This document shows positions 1 through 6,709 of a stretch of DNA of 7,813 bases, one piece after another. Under the pieces are notes generated by a model that saw only the letters and a program-made list of their open reading frames with translations, searched no databases and had not been told where the DNA came from. Position 1 is the first letter of the stretch. The number at the start of each line of letters is the position of its first letter. Origin of the DNA: JL08 sp965363755 (lineage in GTDB: Bacteria > Pseudomonadota > Alphaproteobacteria > Rhodobacterales > Rhodobacteraceae); assembly GCA_965363755.1 (NCBI GenBank), contig CBDTVL010000186.1, positions 1-7,813 on the forward strand, read 5' to 3'. The position numbers and the translations under genes were made by a program.

Positions 1-182
1 CTTTTCAGAAACTTTTGCCAGACAAGTTCATGGCTTAATGTGCAGGCCATGTCCTGACGCGTGAAGCTGCCCCATGGGCCTTCGTCTTTGCAACCCGCCC
101 GCAGCACGCTTTCATCAAAAGTTTGGGCCGGGGCAGGCGAGCCCAGAAAAAGGGCCGAGACGAGGGTGAGAGCGCGTTTCAT
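1..182 (-). CDS. Small secreted protein of the suc operon, 5' part only
   Basis: The gene begins at an ATG (180-182) and runs off the left edge after 60 codons with no stop. Its first 20 residues (MKRALTLVSALFLGSPAPAQ) form a textbook Sec signal peptide: two basic residues, a hydrophobic core, and an A-x-A-type cleavage site near APAQ. The mature start, TFDESVLRAGCKDEG, continues to DMACTLSHELVWQKFL and has two cysteines, so it is probably periplasmic. It follows the sucC stop by 11 nt on the same strand, so it should be co-transcribed with sucC; the AAGGG in the last sucC codons may serve as its ribosome binding site. I recall a small gene of this kind between sucC and sucD in roseobacters, but sucD is outside the window. 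Function is unknown and I assign none. Confidence 0.75.
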   Translation of the reverse strand, partial: MKRALTLVSALFLGSPAPAQTFDESVLRAGCKDEGPWGSFTRQDMACTLSHELVWQKFLK

Positions 183-193
183 CACTGACAGTC

Positions 194-1387
194 TTACCCT
201 TTGACTGCCTTCACGATCTTTTCAGCGCCGTCCCGCAAATCATCGGCGGCAATCACATCCACATCAGAGTTGTTTATGATGGCTTTGCCTTCTTCGACCT
301 TGGTGCCTTCAAGTCGCACGACCAGCGGTACTTTCAAACCGACTTCTTTTACTGCTGAGACAACACCGTCTGCAATCACATCACACCGCATGATCCCGCC
401 AAAGATGTTCACCAGGATGCCTTTGACCTGCGGATCCGACGTGATGATCTTGAATGCCTCAGTGACTTTCTCTTTTGTGGCCCCGCCGCCAACGTCCAGA
501 AAGTTCGCGGGCTCGGCGCCATAGAGTTTGATGATGTCCATTGTGGCCATCGCCAGACCGGCGCCGTTCACCATGCAGCCGATTTCACCATCCAGCGCGA
601 TATAGTTGAGGTCATATTTTGACGCTGCCAGTTCCTTGGGATCTTCCTCGGTCTCATCGCGCAATTCGGCAATGTCGGGATGGCGGTAGACTGCGTTGCC
701 GTCAAAACCCATTTTAGCGTCAAGACATTTCAGATCGCCTTTGTCCGTGACGATCAGGGGGTTGATCTCGAGCATCTCCATGTCTTTTTCGAGGAACATT
801 TTATAAAGCGTCCCCATGAGCGCAACACATTGCTTAACTTGTGGACCTTTGAGTCCCAGTGCAAAGGCGATCCGACGACCGTGGAACGCCTGATAGCCCG
901 TTGCCGGATCGACCGAAAAGGACAGGATCTTTTCCGGGGTGGAAGCTGCGACTTCTTCGATGTCCATGCCGCCTTCGGTCGAGCAAACAAATGACACTTG
1001 GCTGGTTTGGCGATCGACCAGCAGAGCGAGGTAAAGTTCAGTTTCGATTCCGGCCCCGTCTTCTATATAGATGCGATTGACCTGCTTGCCTGCCGGGCCG
1101 GTCTGGTGGGTCACAAGGGTGCGTCCCAGCATCTTTTTGGCTTCTTCGGCCGCCTCTTGAACTGATTTGGTCAGGCGCACGCCGCCTTTGTCGCCAGCGT
1201 CGGTTTCCTTGAATGAACCTTTGCCGCGTCCGCCGGCGTGGATTTGCGCTTTGATCACCCACAGCGGTCCATCCATCTCACCGGCAGCGGTTTTTGCGTC
1301 TTCTGCGCGCAGCACAACACGTCCGTCTGACACCGGTGCGCCGTAGCTGCGCAGTAGTGCTTTTGCCTGATATTCGTGGATGTTCAT
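194..1387 (-). CDS. sucC: Succinyl-CoA synthetase (ADP-forming) beta subunit
   Basis: This is the beta subunit of succinate-CoA ligase, which with SucD interconverts succinyl-CoA and succinate with nucleotide phosphorylation in the TCA cycle; it is cytoplasmic. The product is 397 residues, normal for the family. It starts MNIHEYQAKALL, the standard N-terminus. The ATP-grasp domain shows AGGRGKG at 51-57, LEINPLI at 206-212 and the metal-binding DAK at 223-225. The C-terminal CoA-ligase domain shows NGAGLAM at 274-280, FLDVGGGA at 297-304 and NIFGGIMRCD at 327-336. The open frame continues upstream to 1639, but those 84 residues do not resemble SucC and run through the leader and its palindromes, so I chose the ATG at 1387, preceded by GGGACAG. 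A small secreted-protein gene follows 11 nt downstream. No damage is visible. Confidence 0.97.
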   Translation of the reverse strand: MNIHEYQAKALLRSYGAPVSDGRVVLRAEDAKTAAGEMDGPLWVIKAQIHAGGRGKGSFKETDAGDKGGVRLTKSVQEAAEEAKKMLGRTLVTHQTGPAGKQVNRIYIEDGAGIETELYLALLVDRQTSQVSFVCSTEGGMDIEEVAASTPEKILSFSVDPATGYQAFHGRRIAFALGLKGPQVKQCVALMGTLYKMFLEKDMEMLEINPLIVTDKGDLKCLDAKMGFDGNAVYRHPDIAELRDETEEDPKELAASKYDLNYIALDGEIGCMVNGAGLAMATMDIIKLYGAEPANFLDVGGGATKEKVTEAFKIITSDPQVKGILVNIFGGIMRCDVIADGVVSAVKEVGLKVPLVVRLEGTKVEEGKAIINNSDVDVIAADDLRDGAEKIVKAVKG

Positions 1388-1781
1388 GAAATCTGTCCCG
1401 ACTTGCTGCAGTTGCTGCCATATAGTCCTGCCTTTAACATGGAAATTAAACCGTATTTGCGGGCAGAGGCCTATTTTTGCAAGAAAAGCGACATTTGTGA
1501 TCACACGTATTTTTTCTGTGATCACAAAGGAATTTCTGCAAGGCCTGAAATGGGTTTGCGCAATAGAATCAGAGGCCAGTGGGTACTGTGGTTCACAAAA
1601 GTGAGGAAAGGCGCGGTATTGTCGCGATATAGATTCCAATTCACTCTATGTCGTGATCAATCGCATCCTACGCAGCGCATGCAGAATGGCGGCATCAGGA
1701 TGCCAATTTTGAACCGTTTGACAAGTTATGTTGTGGCGACACGTTAAGCCAAATTTTCAGACACCCGATTGGGCAAAAAAA
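1388..1781 (-). promoter_or_regulatory. sucC leader and promoter region, no gene
   Basis: This stretch of nearly 400 bases separates sucC from the terminator of the neighbouring gene and should hold the sucC promoter. I see no credible coding sequence on either strand; the short open frames resemble no family I know. The clearest content is a pair of identical palindromes about 110-140 nt before the sucC start. A poorer half-match, TTTGTGAaccaca on the minus strand, lies at about 1587-1599. The minus strand has TTGCAA about 95 nt before sucC as a possible -35 element, but I could not pair it with a convincing -10 box, so I do not place the promoter exactly. Confidence 0.6.
1494..1528. promoter_or_regulatory. 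Paired palindromic operator upstream of sucC
   Basis: Two perfect 10-bp palindromes TGTGATCACA occupy 1496-1505 and 1517-1526. Their centres are 21 bp apart, about two helical turns, so both would face the same side of the DNA. The flanks mirror each other, so the whole block is also a 12-bp inverted repeat (TTTGTGATCACA at 1494-1505, TGTGATCACAAA at 1517-1528) around an 11-nt T-rich loop. The half-site TGTGA resembles that of CRP/FNR proteins, but the usual six-base spacer is missing, so a different dimeric repressor or activator is more likely. A binding site for a regulator of sucC is inference; the regulator is not identifiable here. A transcript hairpin is possible but has no T-run after it on either strand. 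Confidence 0.7.
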
Positions 1782-1805
1782 ATGCAACGCCCAAGGGCGC
1801 TGCAT
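1782..1805 (-). terminator. Rho-independent terminator after the sorted-protein gene
   Basis: Read on the minus strand, an 11-bp stem (ATGCAGCGCCC pairing with GGGCGTTGCAT, one mismatch) closes a two-base loop and is followed at once by a run of T (1774-1781). It lies 25 nt past the inferred stop at 1831 and just past the alternative stop at 1811, and would isolate this gene from sucC downstream. Confidence 0.85.
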
Positions 1806-1830
1806 TCAACTCACAAAATGTCGTTTTGAG

Positions 1831-2543
1831 TTAGGCTTTGCGGCGGCGTGCCATCGCACCCAGACCATCCAGCAGCAGGAATCTCGCTGCAGGCAGCGGT
1901 ATCTGAGAAACTTCTAGAACCGAGAATCTCTTCGCTGCTTCCAGCGCTAGTGAATGTGTAGGTATCGGCGACCAACAGACCCGCGAGGTTAACCTGGCCA
2001 TTTGACCCGGTTCCGAACACTTCACCGTTGATCGTGTTCGCGTCATCCTCGTTGCTAATAAGATCGTGGTTTGCATCGCGAATTTGCAGACCGTCGATTG
2101 CTACATTCTTGCCATCAAAATAAGGCTCAAGAAGTTCTGTAAATAGAAGGTTGTCATCACCCGTGTTCGAGCCGCCGTTGCTGGAACATTCGCTTATCCC
2201 GGAAGTTTGAAACCCGCTGGAACAAACACCCAAGCCCGCATAAGGCCCGCGAGAGTCCATAAATGGGTGAGCAAGCTCAAGGCCCGCCTTTGATGCAGTA
2301 GCGGTCACTGTGATGCCATCCATCATGTTACCGCCCAAGGTCCCGGCGTCTGACGCTGTGGAATCTCTAGCTAAGTTTGAAATACCATAGACTTGGTCGA
2401 AAGTGCCTTCATATCTGTCCGAGTTGGTGTTGGCAAACCAGAATGCGTTTGCATCAGCGCCAAAATCGAATGTTGCAGCGTTGACCTGACGGGCGACAAT
2501 CGAGAAGGCCACAGCGGTCGTAATTTTTTGAGGTTAGTTTCAT
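1831..2543 (-). pseudogene. Secreted VPLPA-CTERM (exosortase-sorted) protein, frameshifted
   Basis: Three pieces of one exported protein lie in three frames. The ATG at 2543, after GGGATGAGATC, starts MKLTSK; dropping one A from the A6 run (T6 at 2524-2529 on the plus strand) continues it as ITTAVAFSIVA then RQVNAATFDFG, a good signal peptide joined to the body. The body (frame ending at 1811) contains DGITVTATA, GPYAGLGVCSS, DDNLLFTELLEPYFDG and LQIRDANHDL, the pattern of PEP/VPLPA-CTERM proteins of roseobacters. A second one-base shift between about 1905 and 1960 brings in EVSQIPLPAA, a short hydrophobic stretch and MARRRKA, the tripartite sorting tail. The tail helix is short and carries R and D, so it may be degenerate. 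Without the shifts the body could start at a GTG (2512) but would lack its export and sorting ends. Exosortase substrates are normally cut and attached at the cell surface; the exact role is unknown. A terminator follows. Confidence 0.8.
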
Positions 2544-2690
2544 GATCTCATCCCTGATCGATAATGGTTACTAACGGTCAAACGGATTGTGGCCAAACTA
2601 CGGTAGAAATATGTCAGAAACCGGATTGAAAAGCAGGACAAATAGGCGAACCTCTGGAAACAGTGCGTGTCCGCAGCTGCCGGAACAAGA

Positions 2691-2716
2691 ACGGCCGGTG
2701 CTAAGGCACCGGCCGT
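2691..2716 (-). terminator. Terminator hairpin after mdh
   Basis: A perfect 11-bp inverted repeat (ACGGCCGGTGC / GCACCGGCCGT) closes a four-base loop and starts 24 nt past the mdh stop. On the minus strand it is followed by TCTTGTTCC, a weak T tract, so it may act as a terminator or a 3' stabilising stem. Confidence 0.75.
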
Positions 2717-2740
2717 AAACAGAAATAAACAGTTCGCGGT

Positions 2741-3703
2741 TCAGGCGAGACTTGGATCAATCTCTTTGCAAGCTTTAACGAGCCCTTTGACGGCACCTAC
2801 GGATTTGTCGAACATCGCTTGTTCGTCTTTGTCCATCTTAATGTTCACAACGCGTTCGATGCCACCGGCACCAATGACAGTCGGGACACCGACATAAAAC
2901 CCTTTTAGACCATAAGCGCCGTCGACATAGGCAGCGCAGGGAAGAACGCGTTTCTGATCTTTCAGATAGGCCTCGGCCATTTCGATGGCAGACGTCGCGG
3001 GTGCGTAGAAGGCAGAACCGGTTTTCAACAACCCGACGATTTCTGCGCCGCCGTCACGGGTGCGCTGAACAATCGCGTCCAGTTTTTCCTGAGTGGTCCA
3101 ACCCATTTTTACCAGATCCGGCAAGGGAATACCGCCAACTGTGGAATAACGGATGAGCGGCACCATGGTGTCGCCGTGCCCGCCCAGAACAAAAGCAGTC
3201 ACGTCTTTCATGCTGACGTCGAATTCCGCTGCCAGGAAGTGGCGGAAACGGGCACTGTCAAGCACGCCGGCCATACCGCAGACTTTTTCGTGCGGCAGCC
3301 CGGAAAATTCGCGCAGGGCCCAGACCATTGCATCAAGTGGATTGGTGATGCAGATGACAAAGGCGTCTGGTGCGTGGGCTGCGATGCCTTCACCAACAGA
3401 TTTCATCACTTTGAGGTTGATGCCCAAAAGATCATCGCGGCTCATTCCGGGCTTGCGTGGTATACCGGCTGTGACGATACACACATCTGCGCCTGCGATG
3501 TCGGCATAAGACTGGGTTCCAGACAATGTCGCATCAAACCCTTCAGACGGGCCAGATTCCGCGATATCAAGGGCTTTGCCTTCGGGTGTGCCTTCGGCGA
3601 TATCAAACAGGACAATATCTCCGAGTTCTTTCAAAGCTGCGAGGTGGGCGAGCGTGCCGCCGATCTGACCTGCGCCGATTAGGGCAATCTTGGGTCTGGC
3701 CAT
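2741..3703 (-). CDS. mdh: Malate dehydrogenase (NAD), LDH-like type
   Basis: The enzyme oxidises malate to oxaloacetate with NAD in the cytoplasm, the last step of the TCA cycle. At 320 residues it has the normal length. The Rossmann nucleotide-binding loop GAGQIGG is at 10-16, and D34 at the end of the second strand (VLFDI) fits NAD preference. The mobile loop IPRKPGMSRDDLL carries the malate-binding R83 and R89; ITNPLDAMV at 119-127 includes N121; D149 and R152 lie in LDSARFR; the catalytic H176 is in GGHGDTMVP. These features match the LDH-like MDH of alphaproteobacteria, not the enterobacterial type. The ATG at 3703 has GGAGAC 7 nt upstream. The gene has its own terminator and stands alone. 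No damage is visible. Confidence 0.97.
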   Translation of the reverse strand: MARPKIALIGAGQIGGTLAHLAALKELGDIVLFDIAEGTPEGKALDIAESGPSEGFDATLSGTQSYADIAGADVCIVTAGIPRKPGMSRDDLLGINLKVMKSVGEGIAAHAPDAFVICITNPLDAMVWALREFSGLPHEKVCGMAGVLDSARFRHFLAAEFDVSMKDVTAFVLGGHGDTMVPLIRYSTVGGIPLPDLVKMGWTTQEKLDAIVQRTRDGGAEIVGLLKTGSAFYAPATSAIEMAEAYLKDQKRVLPCAAYVDGAYGLKGFYVGVPTVIGAGGIERVVNIKMDKDEQAMFDKSVGAVKGLVKACKEIDPSLA

Positions 3704-3870
3704 GAATATGTCTCCGGTCCGTTAGGTTGGTGAAATTTGGCCGCCTGCCTAGTCCCAATATGCGCGCAGCGCAAGTGTGCTGCGCTGCGGCAAAAGCGAG
3801 TGTGCGGCTGAATCACCCCAGTTGTTGGCAATAAAGCGTAAGACACTGAGGGATTTAGGCAAACGCAGCG
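3704..3870 (-). promoter_or_regulatory. mdh upstream region with 9-bp inverted repeat
   Basis: This gap between mdh and the divergent transporter remnant should hold the mdh promoter. It contains an inverted repeat, CGCAGCGCA (3765-3773) and TGCGCTGCG (3781-3789), around a 7-nt loop, 62-86 nt before the mdh start. It could be an operator or a leader hairpin. I could not place -35 and -10 boxes with confidence. Confidence 0.4.
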
Positions 3871-4597
3871 ATGCTGGTTCTGGGCTGGACATTTTTGCTA
3901 GTGCGGGCCCTGTAGCGGTTTTTGCGGGCGTGTCACAGGCAGGATTTGGGACTGGGGCGGCCTATGCGGCAGCATCGATTCTGGCGTTGGTGATCAAGCC
4001 GGGCAGGCATTTGCGCTGATGCTGCCAATCGAGGCCACTCCGCAGCGCCCCGATTGGCGCAATTGGAAATGGCCAGATGCTGCTGGTTCTGGACGGCGTG
4101 CCGAGAGTTGCGCCGGGCACCACTATGCGCCGGATTGCGGCCGCTGACGTGCTTTGGTTGCTGATTGGCGCGATACCGATTGGACCTGAGATCTAGCGGA
4201 CGCACCAGACGCGTGGGGTGATCCGCCTGTATGCAACCCGCTTGCCGCCGTGGGCGGAGAGTGTCTGGGATTGTGACAGGTCTCGCAATTTTTGTCAGCC
4301 CTGCGGGAGGACCGACCACTGCCGTTAAATTGCTTTCGCAAAAGATCAGTTAGGCCAAGTATCAGGTGGCGACTTTTTTGGCGGTCTGAGTGATCAACTC
4401 GCCAGATCCATTCCCTATGCGTTCCTGGGTATGTTCACGTTGCAAACCGGGCTGGTCAATATTGCGCTTGCACCATTCGCCCTTTTTTGACAGCGCGGCA
4501 GGAGTTAAGGGCGAGCCACTAGGCGCCCGAAAGTGTATTAATAGGGCTGATTTATGTGCTGTTGTCAGCGACCGGGGCCAAGCTGATAACGGACGGC
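3871..4597 (+). pseudogene. TSUP-family (TauE/SafE) transporter, multiply broken
   Basis: A fossil of a TSUP membrane permease can be followed through seven frame segments in the order of a normal family member. They are MLVLGWTFLLV (from 3871); PVAVFAGVSQAGFGTG then AAYAAASILALVIKPG (to about 4000); QAFALMLPI and DWRNWKWPDA (from 4004); MLLVLDGVP, RIAAADVLWLLIGAIPIGP (from 4077, TAG at 4194); SGIVTGLAIFVSPAGGPTTA, VKLLSQKIS, stop TAG 4351, AKYQVATFLAV, stop TGA 4387; IPYAFLGMFTLQTGLVNIAL then APFALF (from 4410, TGA at 4488); and APESVLIGLIYVLLSATGAK, LITDG (to 4597). The family moves sulfite, sulfonates or other organic anions across the inner membrane; the substrate here cannot be told. At least six frame changes and two extra stops rule out a working product. 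It is divergent from mdh. That the pieces form one gene rests on my memory of the family pattern. Confidence 0.85.
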
Positions 4598-4886
4598 GCG
4601 GACTCAGGTCAAGTGGAGCCAGAGCTGATGTGCGGCACAGGATTTAGTGCCGTATCTGGCGTTAGACTTAGTTCGTAGTTCGCGAGGTCAGGTGGGTTGG
4701 CCACACCTAACCCAATTGTTTCAGGCGTCGTTGCCTTCGGCGGGCACTCGTATCTAATATCTTGGTGTTCCACGGGATGCCGAGGTTTCGGATATTTCCA
4801 TAATAACTTAACAATTCCTGTCATATGGCACTTCACGGCACCCCACGGCATACTATATGTTGAGGGTGTACGAGAAGGTGGATTAT
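4598..4886. other. Gene-free stretch between transporter and integrase remnants
   Basis: I see no gene here on either strand. The sequence from about 4740 to 4880 is more AT-rich than its neighbours. A small hairpin (CGGCAC / GTGCCG, 8-nt loop) lies near 4632-4651, and the 7-mer CACGGCA occurs twice three bases apart near 4833-4850, just upstream of the integrase stub. Its place next to an integrase start suggests the end of a decayed island, which is inference. Confidence 0.4.
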
Positions 4887-5009
4887 ATGACACGAGCATT
4901 GAACAAGCTGACTGGTTCGATGGTAAAGGCCGCAGGCCCCGGCAAGTATTCAGACAGGGGTGAGGTCGCGCCAAAGAGCGCCGCTCAATCTTTTGACGCG
5001 CTTCTGTAG
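4887..5009 (+). pseudogene. Phage/island tyrosine integrase, N-terminal stub
   Basis: The ATG at 4887 is preceded by AGAAGGTGG, a strong ribosome binding site. It opens MTRALNKLTGSMVKAAGPGK then YSDRG, which matches the first 25 residues of P4-type integrases: a short basic start, L-T-x-x-x-V-K-x-A, then a PGKYSDGGG-like turn before the arm-binding strand. After about 4961 the match is lost, and the frame ends at a TAG (5007-5009) after 40 residues. The arm-binding, core-binding and catalytic domains (R...HxxR...Y) are all absent. It appears cut by a deletion or rearrangement between 4961 and the MOSC gene. Whether the 40-residue peptide is made is unknown. I found no tRNA or matching att repeat nearby. 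Confidence 0.6.
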
Positions 5010-5044
5010 GACTTTTGTTTCCGAGCAATGAGTGGGATTGAGGA

Positions 5045-5629
5045 TCAGACGTGCGGGTGGATGCGAAGGGGCGGCACATGCACGGCAATGCTATCCTCCG
5101 AGGCAATATCACCTTCGCGTTCAACCCAAGCCACCAATCCGCGCCGGTTGATCGCGGCTTTAACGAACCCTTTGCCCTTGCCGGGGTAGTAGCGGTCAAT
5201 CTCGTCACCGGGGTAACGGCAGGTGGCGTTTTCGTTATCCACAACAAGGGCCGCATTTGAACTGAAAATCAGACGGGTCGAAGGGGGCAGTAGAGTAAGA
5301 TCGGGGATGCCAGTGATAACCAGATTGGCACCAATCCAACCAGCATCAAGGTGATCGATGCCCATTTCAACGCGAACTTCTTCAAGTTCTTCGGTGGAAA
5401 GCAGCGTGACCTGACGGATGTTGCGGATCGGCGAGCCCTTAGCGTATTGGCGGCCATAGCGCACATCTGAGGGGCGCACATATCCGACATGACGATCCCC
5501 CTGCATCCCATCAAAGTGCATGGATGCACGCTGGATCAACTGGGTGACAAGGCTTTCATCGTCGGAATTGCAATTGGCATACATCGGGGTAACGGTTCCG
5601 CTGAGTTTGGTCGGATTGAGTATGGTCAT
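5045..5629 (-). CDS. MOSC domain-containing protein
   Basis: This 194-residue cytoplasmic protein is close to the usual length of stand-alone MOSC proteins. MOSC domains are related to the C-terminus of molybdenum cofactor sulfurases and are thought to bind sulfur or Moco through a conserved cysteine. Visible marks are GDRHVGYVRPSD at 44-55, IRNIRQVTLLSTEEL at 68-82, LPPSTRLIF at 114-122 and the segment ALVVDNENATCRYPG, with the likely key cysteine at 137. KGFVKAAINRRGLVAWVERE at 153-172 follows. The ATG at 5629 is the natural start of the family pattern, with a weak AAGGGG upstream. The gene is complete and undamaged, unlike its neighbours. The gap of 187 nt to aguB suggests its own promoter. 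The substrate is unknown. Confidence 0.85.
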   Translation of the reverse strand: MTILNPTKLSGTVTPMYANCNSDDESLVTQLIQRASMHFDGMQGDRHVGYVRPSDVRYGRQYAKGSPIRNIRQVTLLSTEELEEVRVEMGIDHLDAGWIGANLVITGIPDLTLLPPSTRLIFSSNAALVVDNENATCRYPGDEIDRYYPGKGKGFVKAAINRRGLVAWVEREGDIASEDSIAVHVPPLRIHPHV

Positions 5630-5664
5630 GGGATGCCCCTTGATAATTTATCTGATCTGAACCG

Positions 5665-5693
5665 TAATAAAGGCGAATATTTTCGAGTAACAA
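5665..5693 (-). promoter_or_regulatory. Possible promoter of the MOSC gene
   Basis: On the minus strand TTGTTA (5688-5693) is followed after 17 nt by TTATTA (5665-5670), 36 nt before the MOSC start. Spacing is right for a housekeeping promoter but the -10 match is partial, so this is tentative. Confidence 0.3.
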
Positions 5694-5816
5694 AGCCGCT
5701 GCGCGTTGCCCCAATCAGAACTATGCTTCGAACGCAGACGTTGCGAATTTACAGGTAGGCAGGACAGCCGATGGTTGCTGCTTGGCTGTGCCAATTGGCG
5801 ACCACCGGCGGACTGT

Positions 5817-6689
5817 TTAGGCTCTGCCGTCCAATGTGGCCAGCGCACCGTAAAGGTCGGGACGCCGGTCACGAAATACGCACCAATAGTCTCGCGTTCG
5901 AGCGATCTCGTCCAAATCGAAACTGTGAGTCAGGATGGTCTCGGTCCTACGATCCGCCTCGGCGACCTTTTCTCCGAACTGGTCGGCAATGAAGGACGAG
6001 CCGTAGAACGCTATCTCGGAACCGTTCTTACCTTGCTCGGTGCCAATACGTTTCGAAGCCACAAGCGGGGCAAGATTTGCCCCGGCATGGCCCTGCTGCA
6101 CGCGCTGCCAATGCCCCGCAGAGTTCCACTGTTCCTCTCCGACTTCTGATCCGATGGCCGTTGGGTAGAACAACATTTCTGCCCCCATCAAAGACATGGC
6201 GCGCGCGCATTCAGGAAACCATTGGTCCCAGCAGATGCCGACACCGATGCGCCCAAAGGCCGTATCCCACACCTTGAATCCGGTATCACCTGGTGAGAAA
6301 TAAAATTTCTCCTGATAGCCAAACCCATGCGGGATATGTGACTTGCGATAGACGCCCAGATTGGCCCCATCGGCATCAATAATAGCGATGGAATTGAACC
6401 GTGCATTCCCCGCCCTTTCATAAAACGAAATGGGGAGAACAACGCCTAACTCCTTGGCGACGCCTTTGAAATGGTTAATTGTGGGATGGCCTTCGACGGG
6501 AAGGGCTCGGGTAAAGGCAACCGGGTCTTCGTCCTGACAAAAATAATGTCCTTAGAACAATTCCTGCAACAAGATGATGTTGGCGCCCTGACCAGCGGCC
6601 TGACGGATCATCGCCTCGCCATGCTCGACACAGTCTTTGCGATCATCCGTACATGCCATCTGTGTGGCTGCGACAGATACCATACGCAT
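5817..6689 (-). pseudogene. aguB: N-carbamoylputrescine amidase with internal stop
   Basis: A nitrilase-superfamily enzyme that hydrolyses N-carbamoylputrescine to putrescine, CO2 and ammonia, the second step of the agmatine route to polyamines. From the ATG at 6689 (AGGAGG 8 nt upstream) the frame has the full family length of 290 codons and a complete catalytic triad: E43 in LLQELF, K116 in YRKSHIP, C153 in GICWDQWFPE. Codon 46 is TAA (plus-strand tta at 6552-6554), just after LLQELF, where the family normally continues with a glutamate and then YFCQ; GAA to TAA would be one substitution. The rest, GHYFCQDEDPVAF to TLDGRA, stays in one clean frame. After the stop the first obvious start is the GTG at codon 140, which would drop E43 and K116. 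It starts 3 nt after the aguA stop, with its ribosome binding site inside aguA, so it was translationally coupled. A sequencing error is possible. Confidence 0.88.
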
Positions 6690-6709
6690 TGCTCAAACCT
6701 CCTGAGGCT
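6690..6709 (-). promoter_or_regulatory. aguB ribosome binding site inside the end of aguA
   Basis: The last aguA codons (P-Q-E-V-stop) are written CCT CAG GAG GTT TGA, so the AGGAGG that serves aguB lies within aguA, 8 nt before the aguB ATG. This decides the aguB start at 6689 over the second in-frame ATG two codons later, and implies coupled translation. Confidence 0.75.

Noticed and set aside
1388..1639. Upstream extension of sucC adding 84 residues
   Set aside because: The added residues do not resemble SucC, run through the palindromic operator, and precede the canonical MNIHEYQ start.
4609..5256. Long minus-strand open frame of 215 codons across the integrase stub and part of the MOSC gene
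   Set aside because: The protein is rich in P, R, S and T with no family resemblance, overlaps the MOSC gene on the same strand in another frame, and looks like a chance frame.
5763..5791. ACAGCC / GGCTGT inverted repeat after aguB as a terminator
   Set aside because: The stem is only six base pairs with a loop of about 15 nt and no T-run follows on the minus strand.
5706..6149. Plus-strand open frame of 147 codons
   Set aside because: It lies largely antisense to aguB, whose nitrilase motifs are unmistakable, and has no recognisable features.
6552..6554. Programmed stop-codon recoding in aguB
   Set aside because: The codon is TAA, not the TGA or TAG used for selenocysteine or pyrrolysine, and no recoding structure is evident.
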